From Acidobacteriota bacterium (lineage in GTDB: Bacteria > Acidobacteriota > Terriglobia > Bryobacterales > Bryobacteraceae), in the NCBI GenBank assembly GCA_018268835.1, contig JAFDVU010000003.1, forward strand, positions 25,495-89,494: a stretch of DNA of 64,000 bases. Direction: 5' to 3'. This document shows positions 52,072 to 61,270 of this stretch, piece by piece (position 1 is the first letter of the stretch; every line of letters starts with the position of its first letter). The translations under genes and the position numbers were made by a program. The notes under the pieces are model-generated. The model saw only the letters and a list, made by a program, of their open reading frames with translations. It was not told where the DNA came from and made no database searches.

Positions 52072-54138
52072 ATGGCAACCGCGGCATCCAATCGCCAAAA
52101 ACTCGTGGCTCCCGATTGTGTCTTGGAGGGTGACGCCTTCGACCTGTTCGGCAGGGTGCCCCCGGAGTCCGTTGACCTTGTGATTACCAGTCCTCCGTAT
52201 TGGGGGCATCGCGAATACGGTTTGTCGCACAACTGGGAGTTGTTCAACGACATTCCGAAGGTTCGGGTTTTCGGTGACTCCACGCAGGGTTACGAGTGGT
52301 ACCGCTCGAAGGGTGGCATTTTGGGCCTAGAACCTTACCCCGAATGGTACGTGGCGCACCTCGTTGAAATCCTACTTCGAGCCGAGACCATCTTGAAGCC
52401 GAGCGGTAGCGTGTGGGTAAATCTCGGGGACACGTATTTTGCACGCTGGAGCAGCATCAGGGAAAGCGGTAGGCAGGGGCTATCGGACCTTGAACGGCAA
52501 AGGCGAAAGACGCCGATGGGCGGTTTCAGGCAGGAAAAGCAATTGCTCTTGATACCCGCCCGTTTCGCGGTCGCAATGCAGCAAGCCGGATGGATTCTTC
52601 GCAACGATCTCATCTGGTATAAGCCGAACGCCACGCCAAGACCTGAAGGCGATAGGCTGAAGCTCTCGCATGAGCACTTCTTCCACTTCGTAAAGAAGCC
52701 GAAGGAAGGACGGCCCGCATATTACTATGACCCCGCGTATGCGGAAACGCGGACAAATGACGTGGTGACCGTGCCCGCCGCACCAGGGGAGGACGGCCAC
52801 ACTGCCACATTTCCAAAGGCGCTCATCCTGCCTCGGATTCTCACATCCTCACCGTCGGACGGTACGGTCCTCGATCCGTTCTGCGGTACGGGCAGGGCAC
52901 TCGAAGTAGCGAAGGAACTTGGGCGCAAAGTTCTCGGGTTTGAGCTTCAGACCAACTATGCCGAGGCAGCAAGGCGAAAGATCGACTCAATGGCAAAGAA
53001 AAAAGACAGCGGGCAGGCAGCCGATAAAGGCAATTCAATAAGCGAGTGGTTTGGACAGCGGATCTACCCCGTCGTGCGCCTCGATGTTGACTCCGTCACC
53101 GGAAAGAAGTCGGAGCAGTGTCCATTCCTGACAGCGATACTTCGGCAGCAAACCCGCTGCGTAAAAAATGAGAACTCACTAGGCGTTTGTACGATCAGCA
53201 GTAGCAGCAACGGTGTACGGCAAGACTGGCTTGCGTGCCCGTACCGCGTGATTGATTCGCGGATTGTGCGTCGAAGCTGTCAGTTGATCTTCAACCTTTC
53301 AGACGCCGAAATTAACCCGTTGCCTGCATCCGTCCTACGAGACGCGACGGTTCGAGCCGACCTTGAAGAACAACTTCGGAGCGGTCGAACCGCCTACGTG
53401 TTCTTTCAAGACAAACTCGGCGGGGAAATCTCCGTCATTGGTACGCCACAATCGCCGGAAATCTCGTTTGACGTGACACTGGCCGAACTCGCGTTTGAGA
53501 AAGGCGAGTTTCGAGTCACGCGATACGGTGTACTCGAACTACAGACAATGGATTTTCACGGCTCTTATGCGCGGGCCGTAGGCAACCTCCGCGATGCGTT
53601 GCGCCTTCACCGCGACGGCTTTCCCGAGGCACTTTCCACGAACCTGCAATGGGCTGGTGAAAAAATTGAAGGCCCGAATATTGCGAACGTTTTCAAACGG
53701 ACGTTTTATCAGATCATGGTGAAGTTTCAACTATCAGGGCAAGGCGCAGCAGCGGGTACAGTTCTTGCGCTTCCAAAAGCTGTATGGGACAGTTGGCAAC
53801 CGTTCTTGGGACGGCCCGAAATCATTCGAGGAGAGGGCGATGTCGATGTGATGAAGGCATACGAAGGTGAACCGCCGTCCGAGCATAACGCCTACATTTG
53901 CGTATTCGATCTCGATGCGCACCACAAGGACCCGATCTCACCTGTGAAAGTCGAGCGATTCATAAAGCTCTCAACGGACACGCTAGCGCACTACGCCTTC
54001 AAGGTAGTGCCGCAAGCGATGCTCACGTCCATTCAAAGTAGCGACAGCATCCTGGCACGTATTCGGGGTAGGCTGGTGGAGTTTTGGCCCGGATTCATCG
54101 CGGTTCCCCGCACGGGCAAGCGGTCGCCAAAAGCCTAG
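52072..54138 (+). CDS. Single-chain methyltransferase / NotI-like restriction endonuclease
   Basis: A 688-residue fusion. Residues 1-310 are a beta-class DNA methyltransferase with TSPPYWGHREYG at 39-50 and DPFCGTGRALEVAKELG near 263-279. Residues 320-688 resemble the NotI endonuclease family: four cysteines at about 350, 363, 373 and 389 (CPF...RC...VC...ACPYR), like the Cys4 iron site of NotI, and a likely catalytic strand GVLELQTMDFHGSYARAV near 486-503. Both activities in one chain would protect and cut at the same site. The ATG at 52072 is chosen because the methyltransferase fold begins just after; the frame is open 23 codons upstream. Confidence 0.82.
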   Translation: MATAASNRQKLVAPDCVLEGDAFDLFGRVPPESVDLVITSPPYWGHREYGLSHNWELFNDIPKVRVFGDSTQGYEWYRSKGGILGLEPYPEWYVAHLVEILLRAETILKPSGSVWVNLGDTYFARWSSIRESGRQGLSDLERQRRKTPMGGFRQEKQLLLIPARFAVAMQQAGWILRNDLIWYKPNATPRPEGDRLKLSHEHFFHFVKKPKEGRPAYYYDPAYAETRTNDVVTVPAAPGEDGHTATFPKALILPRILTSSPSDGTVLDPFCGTGRALEVAKELGRKVLGFELQTNYAEAARRKIDSMAKKKDSGQAADKGNSISEWFGQRIYPVVRLDVDSVTGKKSEQCPFLTAILRQQTRCVKNENSLGVCTISSSSNGVRQDWLACPYRVIDSRIVRRSCQLIFNLSDAEINPLPASVLRDATVRADLEEQLRSGRTAYVFFQDKLGGEISVIGTPQSPEISFDVTLAELAFEKGEFRVTRYGVLELQTMDFHGSYARAVGNLRDALRLHRDGFPEALSTNLQWAGEKIEGPNIANVFKRTFYQIMVKFQLSGQGAAAGTVLALPKAVWDSWQPFLGRPEIIRGEGDVDVMKAYEGEPPSEHNAYICVFDLDAHHKDPISPVKVERFIKLSTDTLAHYAFKVVPQAMLTSIQSSDSILARIRGRLVEFWPGFIAVPRTGKRSPKA

Positions 54139-54178
54139 CGGGACGCTGCCGCATCCGAAGTGGTCTTCAGCGCAAATT

Positions 54179-55288
54179 CTAAGATCTCCCTATCGTCTCG
54201 GCGAACAACTTCTCCAAACGACGCTTTCGGCTATTCACCCATTTTGCATAGTAGGTCTCGGTAACCTTGACGCTCGAATGCCCAAGAAGCCGGGAAACGT
54301 CCTCAAGCAGCATTCCAGACAGGAGCGCACGCACCGCGAACGTATCGCGTAGCCGGTGTGGTCGGCAGTCCGCTACTTCGGCCTTGACGCCAATCGCCTG
54401 CATCCTCTCGTAGACTGCGGCAGCGAGTGGCGTAGGATCTACGCCAGTGCCATACCAGAATGGTCCCCGCTGTGAGAGCCAATCGCATTCATCGATTCGC
54501 TTTTTCAGATCAGCCGTGATGTAGGCTTCCAGCGTCTTCGGTTTGTCCGTCTTCTTTGTCTTCTGGGGATGGAACGTGTAGACCCAGAGGCTTTCTCCCT
54601 TTGAAAGGCAGGAGGGATCAAAGCTCACAGCGTCCCCGACTCGGAGGCCAGTAGAGAGCATCAGTTCCAAAAGCAGGCGGAATGTTTTGGGCTTCTTGGC
54701 GTAGCCGTGCGTACCACCGTCCAATCGGAGCGCCTCAGCTAGAATGGCGTCCACTTCGGCATCGGTGTACGGCTCCTTCTGTTCATAGACTGCCTTGACC
54801 GTTGTCACCTTCAAGACCAGAGCCTCTTTGATCCATGAGCGCCGAAAGGCGGTTCGGAGGAAGCATCGAATCTTGGCATCAGTCGTAGCGCGTGACGTGC
54901 TCGCCATGTTCTGCGGGAGACCTGCCGTCTTGAATGTCTCCAAATGGTCTACGGTCAATTGGCGGATATACACCACGCCTTGGGCTTCGAGGAAGGTCTG
55001 AAGCCTTTCAAGGGCGAGCTTGTGCTGATACAGCGTCCGCTCGTCTAGCTCCTGCTTGCGGGAAAGCAAGTACTTCGCTACGCACTCCTTGACCGTCACC
55101 CCGTCTCCGGGTTGCAACGGAGAGTGTTCGGCAAGGATGGCCGCACGAAACGCCTCTGCCTTTACCGGATCGGAGAACCCGGTAGTCTGGCGGGGGACCG
55201 AATCTCCGGAGGGAGTTCTGCCGACGATCCAGAACGGACAATCGCACTCGAACCAGAATTTCCGATTGGCTTGGGGAATCCGAGACAT
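54179..55288 (-). CDS. Tyrosine integrase of the tRNA-Gln element
   Basis: A 369-residue tyrosine recombinase. An N-terminal SAM-like core-binding domain (TLYQHKLALERLQTFLEAQG) is followed by the catalytic domain: first Arg in STGLRVGDAV, HRLRDTFAVRALL (H-x-x-R), LLGHSSVKVTETYYAKW with the nucleophile Tyr. It lies beside the intact tRNA-Gln target with its start toward the tRNA, as usual. The ATG at 55288 is chosen; the open frame continues to 55438 into the tRNA gene, which cannot be coding. No clear ribosome site precedes it. Confidence 0.9.
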   Translation of the reverse strand: MSRIPQANRKFWFECDCPFWIVGRTPSGDSVPRQTTGFSDPVKAEAFRAAILAEHSPLQPGDGVTVKECVAKYLLSRKQELDERTLYQHKLALERLQTFLEAQGVVYIRQLTVDHLETFKTAGLPQNMASTSRATTDAKIRCFLRTAFRRSWIKEALVLKVTTVKAVYEQKEPYTDAEVDAILAEALRLDGGTHGYAKKPKTFRLLLELMLSTGLRVGDAVSFDPSCLSKGESLWVYTFHPQKTKKTDKPKTLEAYITADLKKRIDECDWLSQRGPFWYGTGVDPTPLAAAVYERMQAIGVKAEVADCRPHRLRDTFAVRALLSGMLLEDVSRLLGHSSVKVTETYYAKWVNSRKRRLEKLFAETIGRS

Positions 55289-55374
55289 GGATTCTGCGGA
55301 CTGACAATTCTGGTGCCGCTTGAACAGAATCAGGCCGCTTTGCTGGTGACCGCGCACGGCCTGACAGTACCAAG

Positions 55375-55384
55375 GTTCGTACTG
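55375..55384. repeat. GTTCGTACTG repeat at the right end
   Basis: Same decamer as at 47635 and 47646, and part of a dyad with CAGTAC at 55365-55370. Probable integrase or excisionase arm site. Confidence 0.45.
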
Positions 55385-55423
55385 CCTGTCAAATTTTGTC
55401 TGTATCCTATTGATTCTAAATGA

Positions 55424-55454
55424 GTGGCTCCCCGGCATGGATTCGAACCACGAT
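55424..55454. repeat. attR: 31-bp repeat within tRNA-Gln
   Basis: Matches 47526-47556 exactly. It lies at the 3' end of the complete tRNA-Gln gene, so integration kept the tRNA intact on this side. Confidence 0.9.
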
Positions 55455-55498
55455 TCACGGCTCCAAAGGCCGCTGTCCTACCATTAGACGACCGGGGA
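55425..55498 (-). tRNA. tRNA-Gln (anticodon TTG)
   Basis: Reading leftward, acceptor TCCCCGG pairs with CCGGGGA; the discriminator G and an encoded CCA follow. The anticodon loop CTTTGGA gives TTG. The T-loop GTTCGAATC is typical. The element to its left is integrated at its 3' end. Confidence 0.92.
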
Positions 55499-55560
55499 AT
55501 GGCGGCTAACGAAACGGTGTGACTCTTTCCAGTGTAACCGCCCCGGGAGCGTGCCGCAAC

Positions 55561-55591
55561 GCGGGCCTGGCGGACACGCGGGCCTGGCGGA
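55561..55591 (+). repeat. Short tandem repeat between the two tRNA genes
   Basis: GCGGGCCTGGCGGA occurs at 55561-55574 and 55578-55591, separated by CAC. It is a small local duplication in front of the tRNA-Sec gene. Confidence 0.5.
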
Positions 55592-55603
55592 TACAATGAA
55601 TGC

Positions 55604-55696
55604 GGAAGGCAATCTGGACTGGTGTTCGGGGCGGTCTTCAAAACCGTTCGGCGGCGCTGGCGTCGCTGGTGTGTTCAATTCGCACTGCCTTCCGCC
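55604..55696 (+). tRNA. selC: tRNA-Sec (anticodon TCA)
   Basis: An 8-bp acceptor stem (GGAAGGCA with TGCCTTCC), a long variable arm (GGCGGCGCTGGCGTCGCTG region) and the anticodon loop CTTCAAA with TCA are the features of bacterial selenocysteine tRNA. Encoded GCCA ends the gene. It lies about 105 bases from tRNA-Gln on the opposite strand. Confidence 0.9.
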
Positions 55697-55897
55697 AATT
55701 CCCACTCTCGCTGAAAAACTGACTCCAATTAGCTAAACGTCTGGTTACCCACTGTTCTGGTAGGCTGAAAGCATAGTGACGAAGCCGCAGCGGGCCAGAC
55801 GGTAACTTCCAGTTCCACCACGAACCGCCCACGCAACCGTCCGACTCAGTTCCATCCCGCGGGCCCGGGTGGCTCTCGCACTTGGAGGTCCTAAGCT

Positions 55898-56641
55898 ATG
55901 GAAACCGGTGCACGATTCAATTCTTCCCGGGAGGCGGAAGACGCCCTGATTTATCTCCCCCGAAAGGCCATCACCAACCTTCGTAAAGGCCAGGTCATTT
56001 ACGACGAACACCAGCCCGCTACCGAACTTCATCTGGTAGTCCAGGGCCGTGTGAAAGTGGCAACCCCAGTCGATGACGGAACCGAATCCCTCGTGGACAT
56101 CTACAGTACCGACGATTTCTTCGGGGAGAGCGCTCTGCTGGCTCCGTCCATGTATCCGGAGCGCGCGGTGGCTCTGGACTCGGTTTCACTGATGTCCTGG
56201 ACCAATCGCGAGATCGAGGAACAGGTGGAGCGGCAGCCAAAACTCGGGATCGCGCTGCTGCAACTGCTGGTGAAGCGCGGACTCGACAACCAGGCGCGGC
56301 TGCAGAGTTTCGCGCTCGACAAGACGCCCGAGCGGCTGGTGCGGACACTGCTGCGCTTCGCCGAACGGCTGGGCCACACCGACGATGGCGGTTCCATCAC
56401 AATGCCGCCGCTCACCCACCAGGTGATGAGCGAGTACGTGGGCACATCGAGGGAGATCATCACCTTCCAGATGAATCAGTTGCGGCAGAAGGGCTGGGTG
56501 CGGTATTCACGCCGCGGGATCCAGGTCTACCCGGCCATACTGCGCCAGCACCTGGCGGAACACTCGCGCCACGCCGGCATCGCCGACGGGGCTTCCGGCG
56601 AGAGGTTTCTCGCCGCGGGGGATCACGCCGGGGCGGCATAG
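55898..56641 (+). CDS. Crp/Fnr-family transcription regulator
   Basis: A 247-residue regulator. A cyclic-nucleotide-binding-type domain spans about residues 15-130 (RVKVATPVDDGTES, FFGESALLA), then a dimer helix, and a winged helix-turn-helix near 150-225 (HQVMSEYVGTSREIITFQMNQLRQKGWV). The cAMP-contact residues are not the classical set, so the ligand is unknown. It is a single gene after a 200-bp region carrying its promoter. Confidence 0.88.
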   Translation: METGARFNSSREAEDALIYLPRKAITNLRKGQVIYDEHQPATELHLVVQGRVKVATPVDDGTESLVDIYSTDDFFGESALLAPSMYPERAVALDSVSLMSWTNREIEEQVERQPKLGIALLQLLVKRGLDNQARLQSFALDKTPERLVRTLLRFAERLGHTDDGGSITMPPLTHQVMSEYVGTSREIITFQMNQLRQKGWVRYSRRGIQVYPAILRQHLAEHSRHAGIADGASGERFLAAGDHAGAA

Positions 56642-56741
56642 TAACTTCGGCCAACACGCAGCTACTGTCCAAATACGAGGCTGAAGAGCGCCCGCGATTC
56701 AGGTAGATTTCTTAAGTAGATTTCGGATCGCGAGGCAAAGT

Positions 56742-57512
56742 ATGAAGTCACCGGCTTTGTTTTTGTTGACGGCGGCTGCGTCCTTCGGGTTCGCCGCGGA
56801 TGGGGGCGGCACTCCTCCCGTATTGCGGCCCCTGGAACCCGCCGACAGCGTAGTGTTCCGCCTGCCGGGACCGTCCCCGGCCGTGCCGCGCACGGAGGTT
56901 CCCAACACAGCAACCGCTCCGAAGCCGGAGCCGCCCATCCATAAGGTTGTGGCGGCGCCTCCGCAACCCAAGGCGTCGCCGCTGCCGAAAAAACTGGTCA
57001 CGGCTTCGATTCCGCGGCTGCCCGTGGTCCCGCGCCGTGCGGCGCCGGCGCCAGCGCCCATGCCCGCGAGTGTGGTGCCGGCCAAGGCACCCGCCGTGGA
57101 AGCGGCCAATCCAGCGCTGCCGCCCGAGGCGGCGAAAGAAGTGGCGTTCTACTGCCAGAAGGAAATTGGCCGCTGGAGCGAGGGCGATGCCCGCAAATTG
57201 CTTGGCGCGCCGCTGCGCAACCGAGCGGCATACGATGAGCGGAAGCGTCCCGACGGCAGGATCTACGCCTTCCGTGACCCGACCTCGCGCTACCGCGAAC
57301 TGGAACTGGACTTCGACGGCAAGACCGGCACGCTGCGTTCGGTCTACGTGTATCCGCAGCGCATGACGTGGCAGGATGTGCGGCGCCGGTGGCGGGGCGA
57401 GGTCAGCGCGGCCGAAGCACCGCAGGGGCGGAAGTTCTACTCCTACACGAATCGCCACCTTGACGTGCTGGTGGACGGCGAGGGCAAGGTCATCAGCCTG
57501 GGCCTGTACTGA
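56742..57512 (+). CDS. Exported proline-rich protein with C-terminal BamE-like domain
   Basis: A 256-residue protein. The signal peptide is about residues 1-19 (SPALFLLTAAASFGFAA). A long Pro/Ala-rich linker follows (about 20-125). The C-terminal part (about 130-256) has the pattern IGRWSEGDARKLLGAPLRNR ... YAFRDPTSRYRELELDF, resembling SmpA/OmlA (BamE)-type domains. Probably periplasmic or lipid-surface associated; precise role unknown. Confidence 0.7.
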   Translation: MKSPALFLLTAAASFGFAADGGGTPPVLRPLEPADSVVFRLPGPSPAVPRTEVPNTATAPKPEPPIHKVVAAPPQPKASPLPKKLVTASIPRLPVVPRRAAPAPAPMPASVVPAKAPAVEAANPALPPEAAKEVAFYCQKEIGRWSEGDARKLLGAPLRNRAAYDERKRPDGRIYAFRDPTSRYRELELDFDGKTGTLRSVYVYPQRMTWQDVRRRWRGEVSAAEAPQGRKFYSYTNRHLDVLVDGEGKVISLGLY

Positions 57513-57519
57513 TCGCCGG

Positions 57520-58638
57520 TCAGGTGAGCGCCCTGCGAAACCGCCCGAGAATCGCGTCGGGCGGGATGCGGTTCCACGTCTCATTGACCTGCATGACGAA
57601 CCAGTCGCCGGCGGGATCGGGCGCCGTGATACCGGCCGCCTCGAGCCGCATCTGGTAGACCGGCGCATTCACGTTGAAGACTCGCAGGCGGAAGATATTG
57701 GTTCCGCCGGGGATGCGCTCGATACCGAAATTGGCGTCGCGTGAGAGGCCGGCGATGACGCGTTCGGACGCTTCCACGGCCGCGCGAAAACGTTGCTCGA
57801 ACCCTTCCAGGTAATGCTGCGCGACGGCGGTGTAGGGCCACACGTGCGGCAGTCCTCCACCAAACATGCGGCGCGGATGGTAGAGGTCCGCGAGCATGGT
57901 TTTGGGTCCGGCGAGGATGGCGCCGGCGGCGGCGTTGAAGTACTTGTACATCGAAATGTAGACGGTATCGAAGAGCGCGGCGTAGTCGCGCAGGGAGCGG
58001 CCGCTGTAGGCGCTTTCCAGGAACAGCCGCGCGCCATCCAGGTGCAGCCCGATCTTGTGGGTGCGCGCCCAGACCGAGATTTTCTCCATCTGGGCCGGGT
58101 CGAAGCGTTCGCCGTGCCGGCGGCGCACGGGGCTCTCGATCTGGATGGCACCGATGGGAGTAGCCACGCGTCCGGTTTCGGCGTCGTAGGCGGCGCGTTC
58201 GACATCGTCGAGAGTAAACGTGGCGCGCCCGGGCGCGAGCGGTATGAGGGTCAGGGCGCTCAGGGTCTGTGCGCAATCGCCGCAATCGTTATAGAGGTGG
58301 CTCTCGGCCTGAACCAGGACGCGGCGACGCTCGCCGGCGAGCAGGCGGACGGCGAGGTGATTGGCCAATGTGCCGGTGGGCAGCCAGACTGCGGATTCCT
58401 TGCCGAGCAACGCGGCCATGCGGTTTTCCAGTTGGGCCACGTCGCCGCCGCGCGAATAGTCGTCGCGCAGGACTGCGCCACCGGCGGAGAGTTTCGCCAA
58501 CAGGGCCGCGTATTCGGCGGTGGTGAGCCGCAAACCGTCGCCGAGCGCATAGACGCGGGGTTCGGATTCGGGTTGCGGTTCGGCGCCGGCGAGTTGCCAG
58601 GCCGCGAACGGCGTCGCGAGGAAGCTTCGGCGTTGCAT
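57520..58638 (-). CDS. PLP-dependent threonine-aldolase-type enzyme with Tat-like leader
   Basis: A 372-residue fold-type I PLP enzyme of the beta-eliminating lyase/threonine aldolase family. PLP Lys232 is in YISMYKYFN, with Asp201 in LHLDGARLF and the N-terminal PTGTLANHL. The start MQRRSFLATPF has a twin-arginine motif, so the enzyme may be exported; the ATG at 58638 is chosen for that reason over two earlier ones. Substrate is not determined; it might cleave beta-hydroxy amino acids. The next gene diverges. Confidence 0.82.
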   Translation of the reverse strand: MQRRSFLATPFAAWQLAGAEPQPESEPRVYALGDGLRLTTAEYAALLAKLSAGGAVLRDDYSRGGDVAQLENRMAALLGKESAVWLPTGTLANHLAVRLLAGERRRVLVQAESHLYNDCGDCAQTLSALTLIPLAPGRATFTLDDVERAAYDAETGRVATPIGAIQIESPVRRRHGERFDPAQMEKISVWARTHKIGLHLDGARLFLESAYSGRSLRDYAALFDTVYISMYKYFNAAAGAILAGPKTMLADLYHPRRMFGGGLPHVWPYTAVAQHYLEGFEQRFRAAVEASERVIAGLSRDANFGIERIPGGTNIFRLRVFNVNAPVYQMRLEAAGITAPDPAGDWFVMQVNETWNRIPPDAILGRFRRALT

Positions 58639-58724
58639 GATGAAAGAAATCATATCAGCGGGGGAGGGGAAGGACCGGATGCACGTCCGCCGGGACGCGT
58701 GCGTCATGGTATGCAGAGAAACCG

Positions 58725-59718
58725 ATGCGTCTTTGCCTGCCCTTCGCCCTAACGGCGCTGGCCGCCGGTTGCGCGGCGGCGCAACCCGTGGAACGGGTGT
58801 TCACCTTCCAGCACGCCGAATCTCCGCAGACCTGTCAGGAGGTGTTCAACGCCCTGCGGTCCATCGCGGACATCCGCGATGGCAGCCTGGATCTTACGTC
58901 GCGTACCATCGCGCTCCATGCAACCGCGGATCGTCTGGCCGCGGCGGAGTGGATGTTCCACGAACTGGACCTGAACGAGCAGGCGGCGCCGAACTCCTAC
59001 GGGCACGAGTCTCGTCCTGGCGGCGTGGAGGACGCGGTGATGTACGTGTATTTTCCGGCCCGGATACTCGAACCGCGTCCCATGCAGGAGGCCGTGAACT
59101 CGATCCGCTCCATCACGGATATGCAACGGCTGTTTCCGGTCAACGGCGTGCGAGCACTGGCCATGAGGGGCATTGAGGCACAGGTAACGATGGCGAAGTG
59201 GTTACTGTCGGAAATCGATGCCCCGTCGCCGGTTGGCCGGTCCGGCGCCGGTAACTCGCGCGTTGTCCGCGGGCGCCATCCCCGGCCAGGAGGAGCGGAT
59301 TTTCTTCCTGGCGAACGTGCGCAACCCGCCGGCGCTGCAGGAGGTAGTGAACGTGGTCCGCTCCATCGCGGAAGTGCAGCGGTTCTTCCCGCTGAACCAA
59401 GCGTTCGCGATTGCAGTGCGCGGAACGGCGGCACAGGCGGAGTTGAGCGAGTGGCTGATCGGGCGGTTGGACACGGCCGGCGCGCCGCTGGAGGGCGAGT
59501 ATCCGGCGAGCGGCTTCGGGGTGGTGCGGGTGTTCGCGGTCGCGGAGACGGCGAGCGCGCAGGCGATACAGGACACAGTCAACCGGATCCGCACGGAGGC
59601 GCAGGCGCAACGCGTGTTTCCGGCGACCGCGCGGCACGCGATCGTCTTCCGCGGCACGGCGGCGCAAGCGGGCGTAGCCGAGAGGCTGGTCGGGAATCTC
59701 AACGGCGCGGCGCGGTGA
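58725..59718 (+). pseudogene. Repeat protein broken by a frameshift
   Basis: Four similar units of about 58 residues, each of the form (R)VF...A.....QEVVNxIRSIxxxQRxFPxNxxxAIAxRGTAAQAxxAEWLIxxLD, resembling secretin-type N-domains. The first two are in one frame (58725 to about 59222, with signal peptide MRLCLPFALTALAAGCAAAQ). The last two are in the frame that runs 59218-59718. A single-base shift between about 59222 and 59285 separates them. Either the gene is decayed or the assembly has an error. Confidence 0.75.
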
Positions 59719-59767
59719 GCGGTTCGCGCCGCGGTGGACGGCCCATCGCGGCGCGCGATGTCCGCCG

Positions 59768-61270
59768 CTATTTACTTACCACGTCCTTGTAGCTTGCGTT
59801 GATGAAGGCGTCGACATCTTTGTGCAGTTTCTCCCTCGCGTTCTTGTCCACGTACATCATGTGGCCGGCTTCATAGTAAGTGAAGGAGATGTGTTTGCGG
59901 ATGGCGGGTTCGAGGCCCATGTGGCTGACGGTCTGCTCGATTCCGTTGAAGGGGGTGGCGAGATCGTAGTAGCCGGCGACAACCAGGACTTTGAGGGAGC
60001 CCTGCTCGGTCATGGCGGAACGGAGGGCTTCGCCGGCCTGGCCGGGGGTGCCCTGGTCCCAGGGGCGGACGTTGCCGGTGATGGCGTAGTAGCTGTCGCT
60101 GTTCCACTTGAGTTCGCGGCGGACGTAGTCCTGGAACATCGCCGAGTAGGCCCCTTCGTAGGAGGCTTCGGAGGAATCGTACTCGTTGCGCTCGCCGGCG
60201 GCGTCGGCGTCCATTCCGGTGAAGCGGGAATCGAGGCGGCCCACGGTGAGGCGCTTGTCGCGGAGCAATTCCTTAAACCAGCGCTGCGGGCTGATGCGGA
60301 GGTTGGTCTGCTCGATGTATTTGGCGGAGAGGCCGGTCAGGCGGGCGGTTTCGGCGACGATCTTCTGGTGCTCCGCGGGGGTGAGTTCGTCGCCCTTTTC
60401 AAGGGCCTGGGCGTAGGGCCCGTGGGCGAAGTCGCGGGCGCGCTGGGCGATTTGTTCGATCGTTAGCTTCTGGAGGTCGGGCGGAAGGAGTTTGTGATAC
60501 CAGGCGGAAGTTATATAAGTGGGTAGGAAGAAGATGGATCGGTCGTCGGCGCCCCAGTTACCGAAGGCGACAGTGCTGATCAGGACTATGCCGTTGAGAT
60601 AGATCTGGTGGCGCTGTTGCAGGGTCTGAGAGAGTTGGGCGCTGCGCGTGGTACCGTAACTTTCCCCGATCAGGTACTTGGGCGAACTCCAGCGTTCGGT
60701 GCGGGTGAGGTACTGGTAGATGAAATCAGCGAACCATTGGGCGTCCTGGCTGACGCCGTAGAACTGTGTAGGGTTCTCGCCGGGACCGGGGCGGGAGTAG
60801 CCGGTGCCGATAGCGTCGATGAAGACCAGGTCGGCGGCGTCGAGGAACGTGCTGTCGTTATCGGTGATGGAGTAGGGCGCGGGCATGCCGTGGCCGTCGT
60901 CGGTGAGGACGATGCGGCGGGGGCCGAGTCCCATGTGGGTGAAGAGGGAGCCGGAACCGGGTCCGCCGTTATAGACGAAAGCGATGGGACGCCGGGCGGG
61001 GTCGGTGATGCCGTCCTTGGTGTAGGCGGTGAAGAACATGCTCGCCTTTGGATTGCCGTTATCGTCCTTGATGATGAAGTTGGCGGCAGTGGCGGTGTAG
61101 TTGATGGTTTCGCCGCCCATCCTGATGGAGTGATGAGTGACGACGGTGGTTTCGGGCGGCAACGCGCCGGTGCGGGGCGCCTGCGGAGCGGTTGGCGCGG
61201 TGCCGCGTCCGCCGCGGGCCTGGGGCCATGCGCTGAGGGCGGCGAGCAAGCAGAGGGCGACGATCTTCAT
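59768..61270 (-). CDS. Secreted S10 serine carboxypeptidase
   Basis: A 500-residue peptidase. A signal peptide spans about residues 1-18. NGGPGSGS lies at 101-108; the nucleophile Ser204 is in GESYG (202-206); the later YYDLATPF carries the Asp, and YEAGHMMY the His of the triad. S10 enzymes remove C-terminal residues, usually at acid pH. A Pro/Ala/Gly-rich segment (about 20-38) follows the signal. It is monocistronic, convergent with the frameshifted repeat gene. Confidence 0.9.
   Translation of the reverse strand: MKIVALCLLAALSAWPQARGGRGTAPTAPQAPRTGALPPETTVVTHHSIRMGGETINYTATAANFIIKDDNGNPKASMFFTAYTKDGITDPARRPIAFVYNGGPGSGSLFTHMGLGPRRIVLTDDGHGMPAPYSITDNDSTFLDAADLVFIDAIGTGYSRPGPGENPTQFYGVSQDAQWFADFIYQYLTRTERWSSPKYLIGESYGTTRSAQLSQTLQQRHQIYLNGIVLISTVAFGNWGADDRSIFFLPTYITSAWYHKLLPPDLQKLTIEQIAQRARDFAHGPYAQALEKGDELTPAEHQKIVAETARLTGLSAKYIEQTNLRISPQRWFKELLRDKRLTVGRLDSRFTGMDADAAGERNEYDSSEASYEGAYSAMFQDYVRRELKWNSDSYYAITGNVRPWDQGTPGQAGEALRSAMTEQGSLKVLVVAGYYDLATPFNGIEQTVSHMGLEPAIRKHISFTYYEAGHMMYVDKNAREKLHKDVDAFINASYKDVVSK

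Noticed and set aside
55289..55438. N-terminal extension of the integrase
   Set aside because: The open frame runs into the tRNA-Gln gene and the residues there are not conserved-looking; the internal ATG is preferred.
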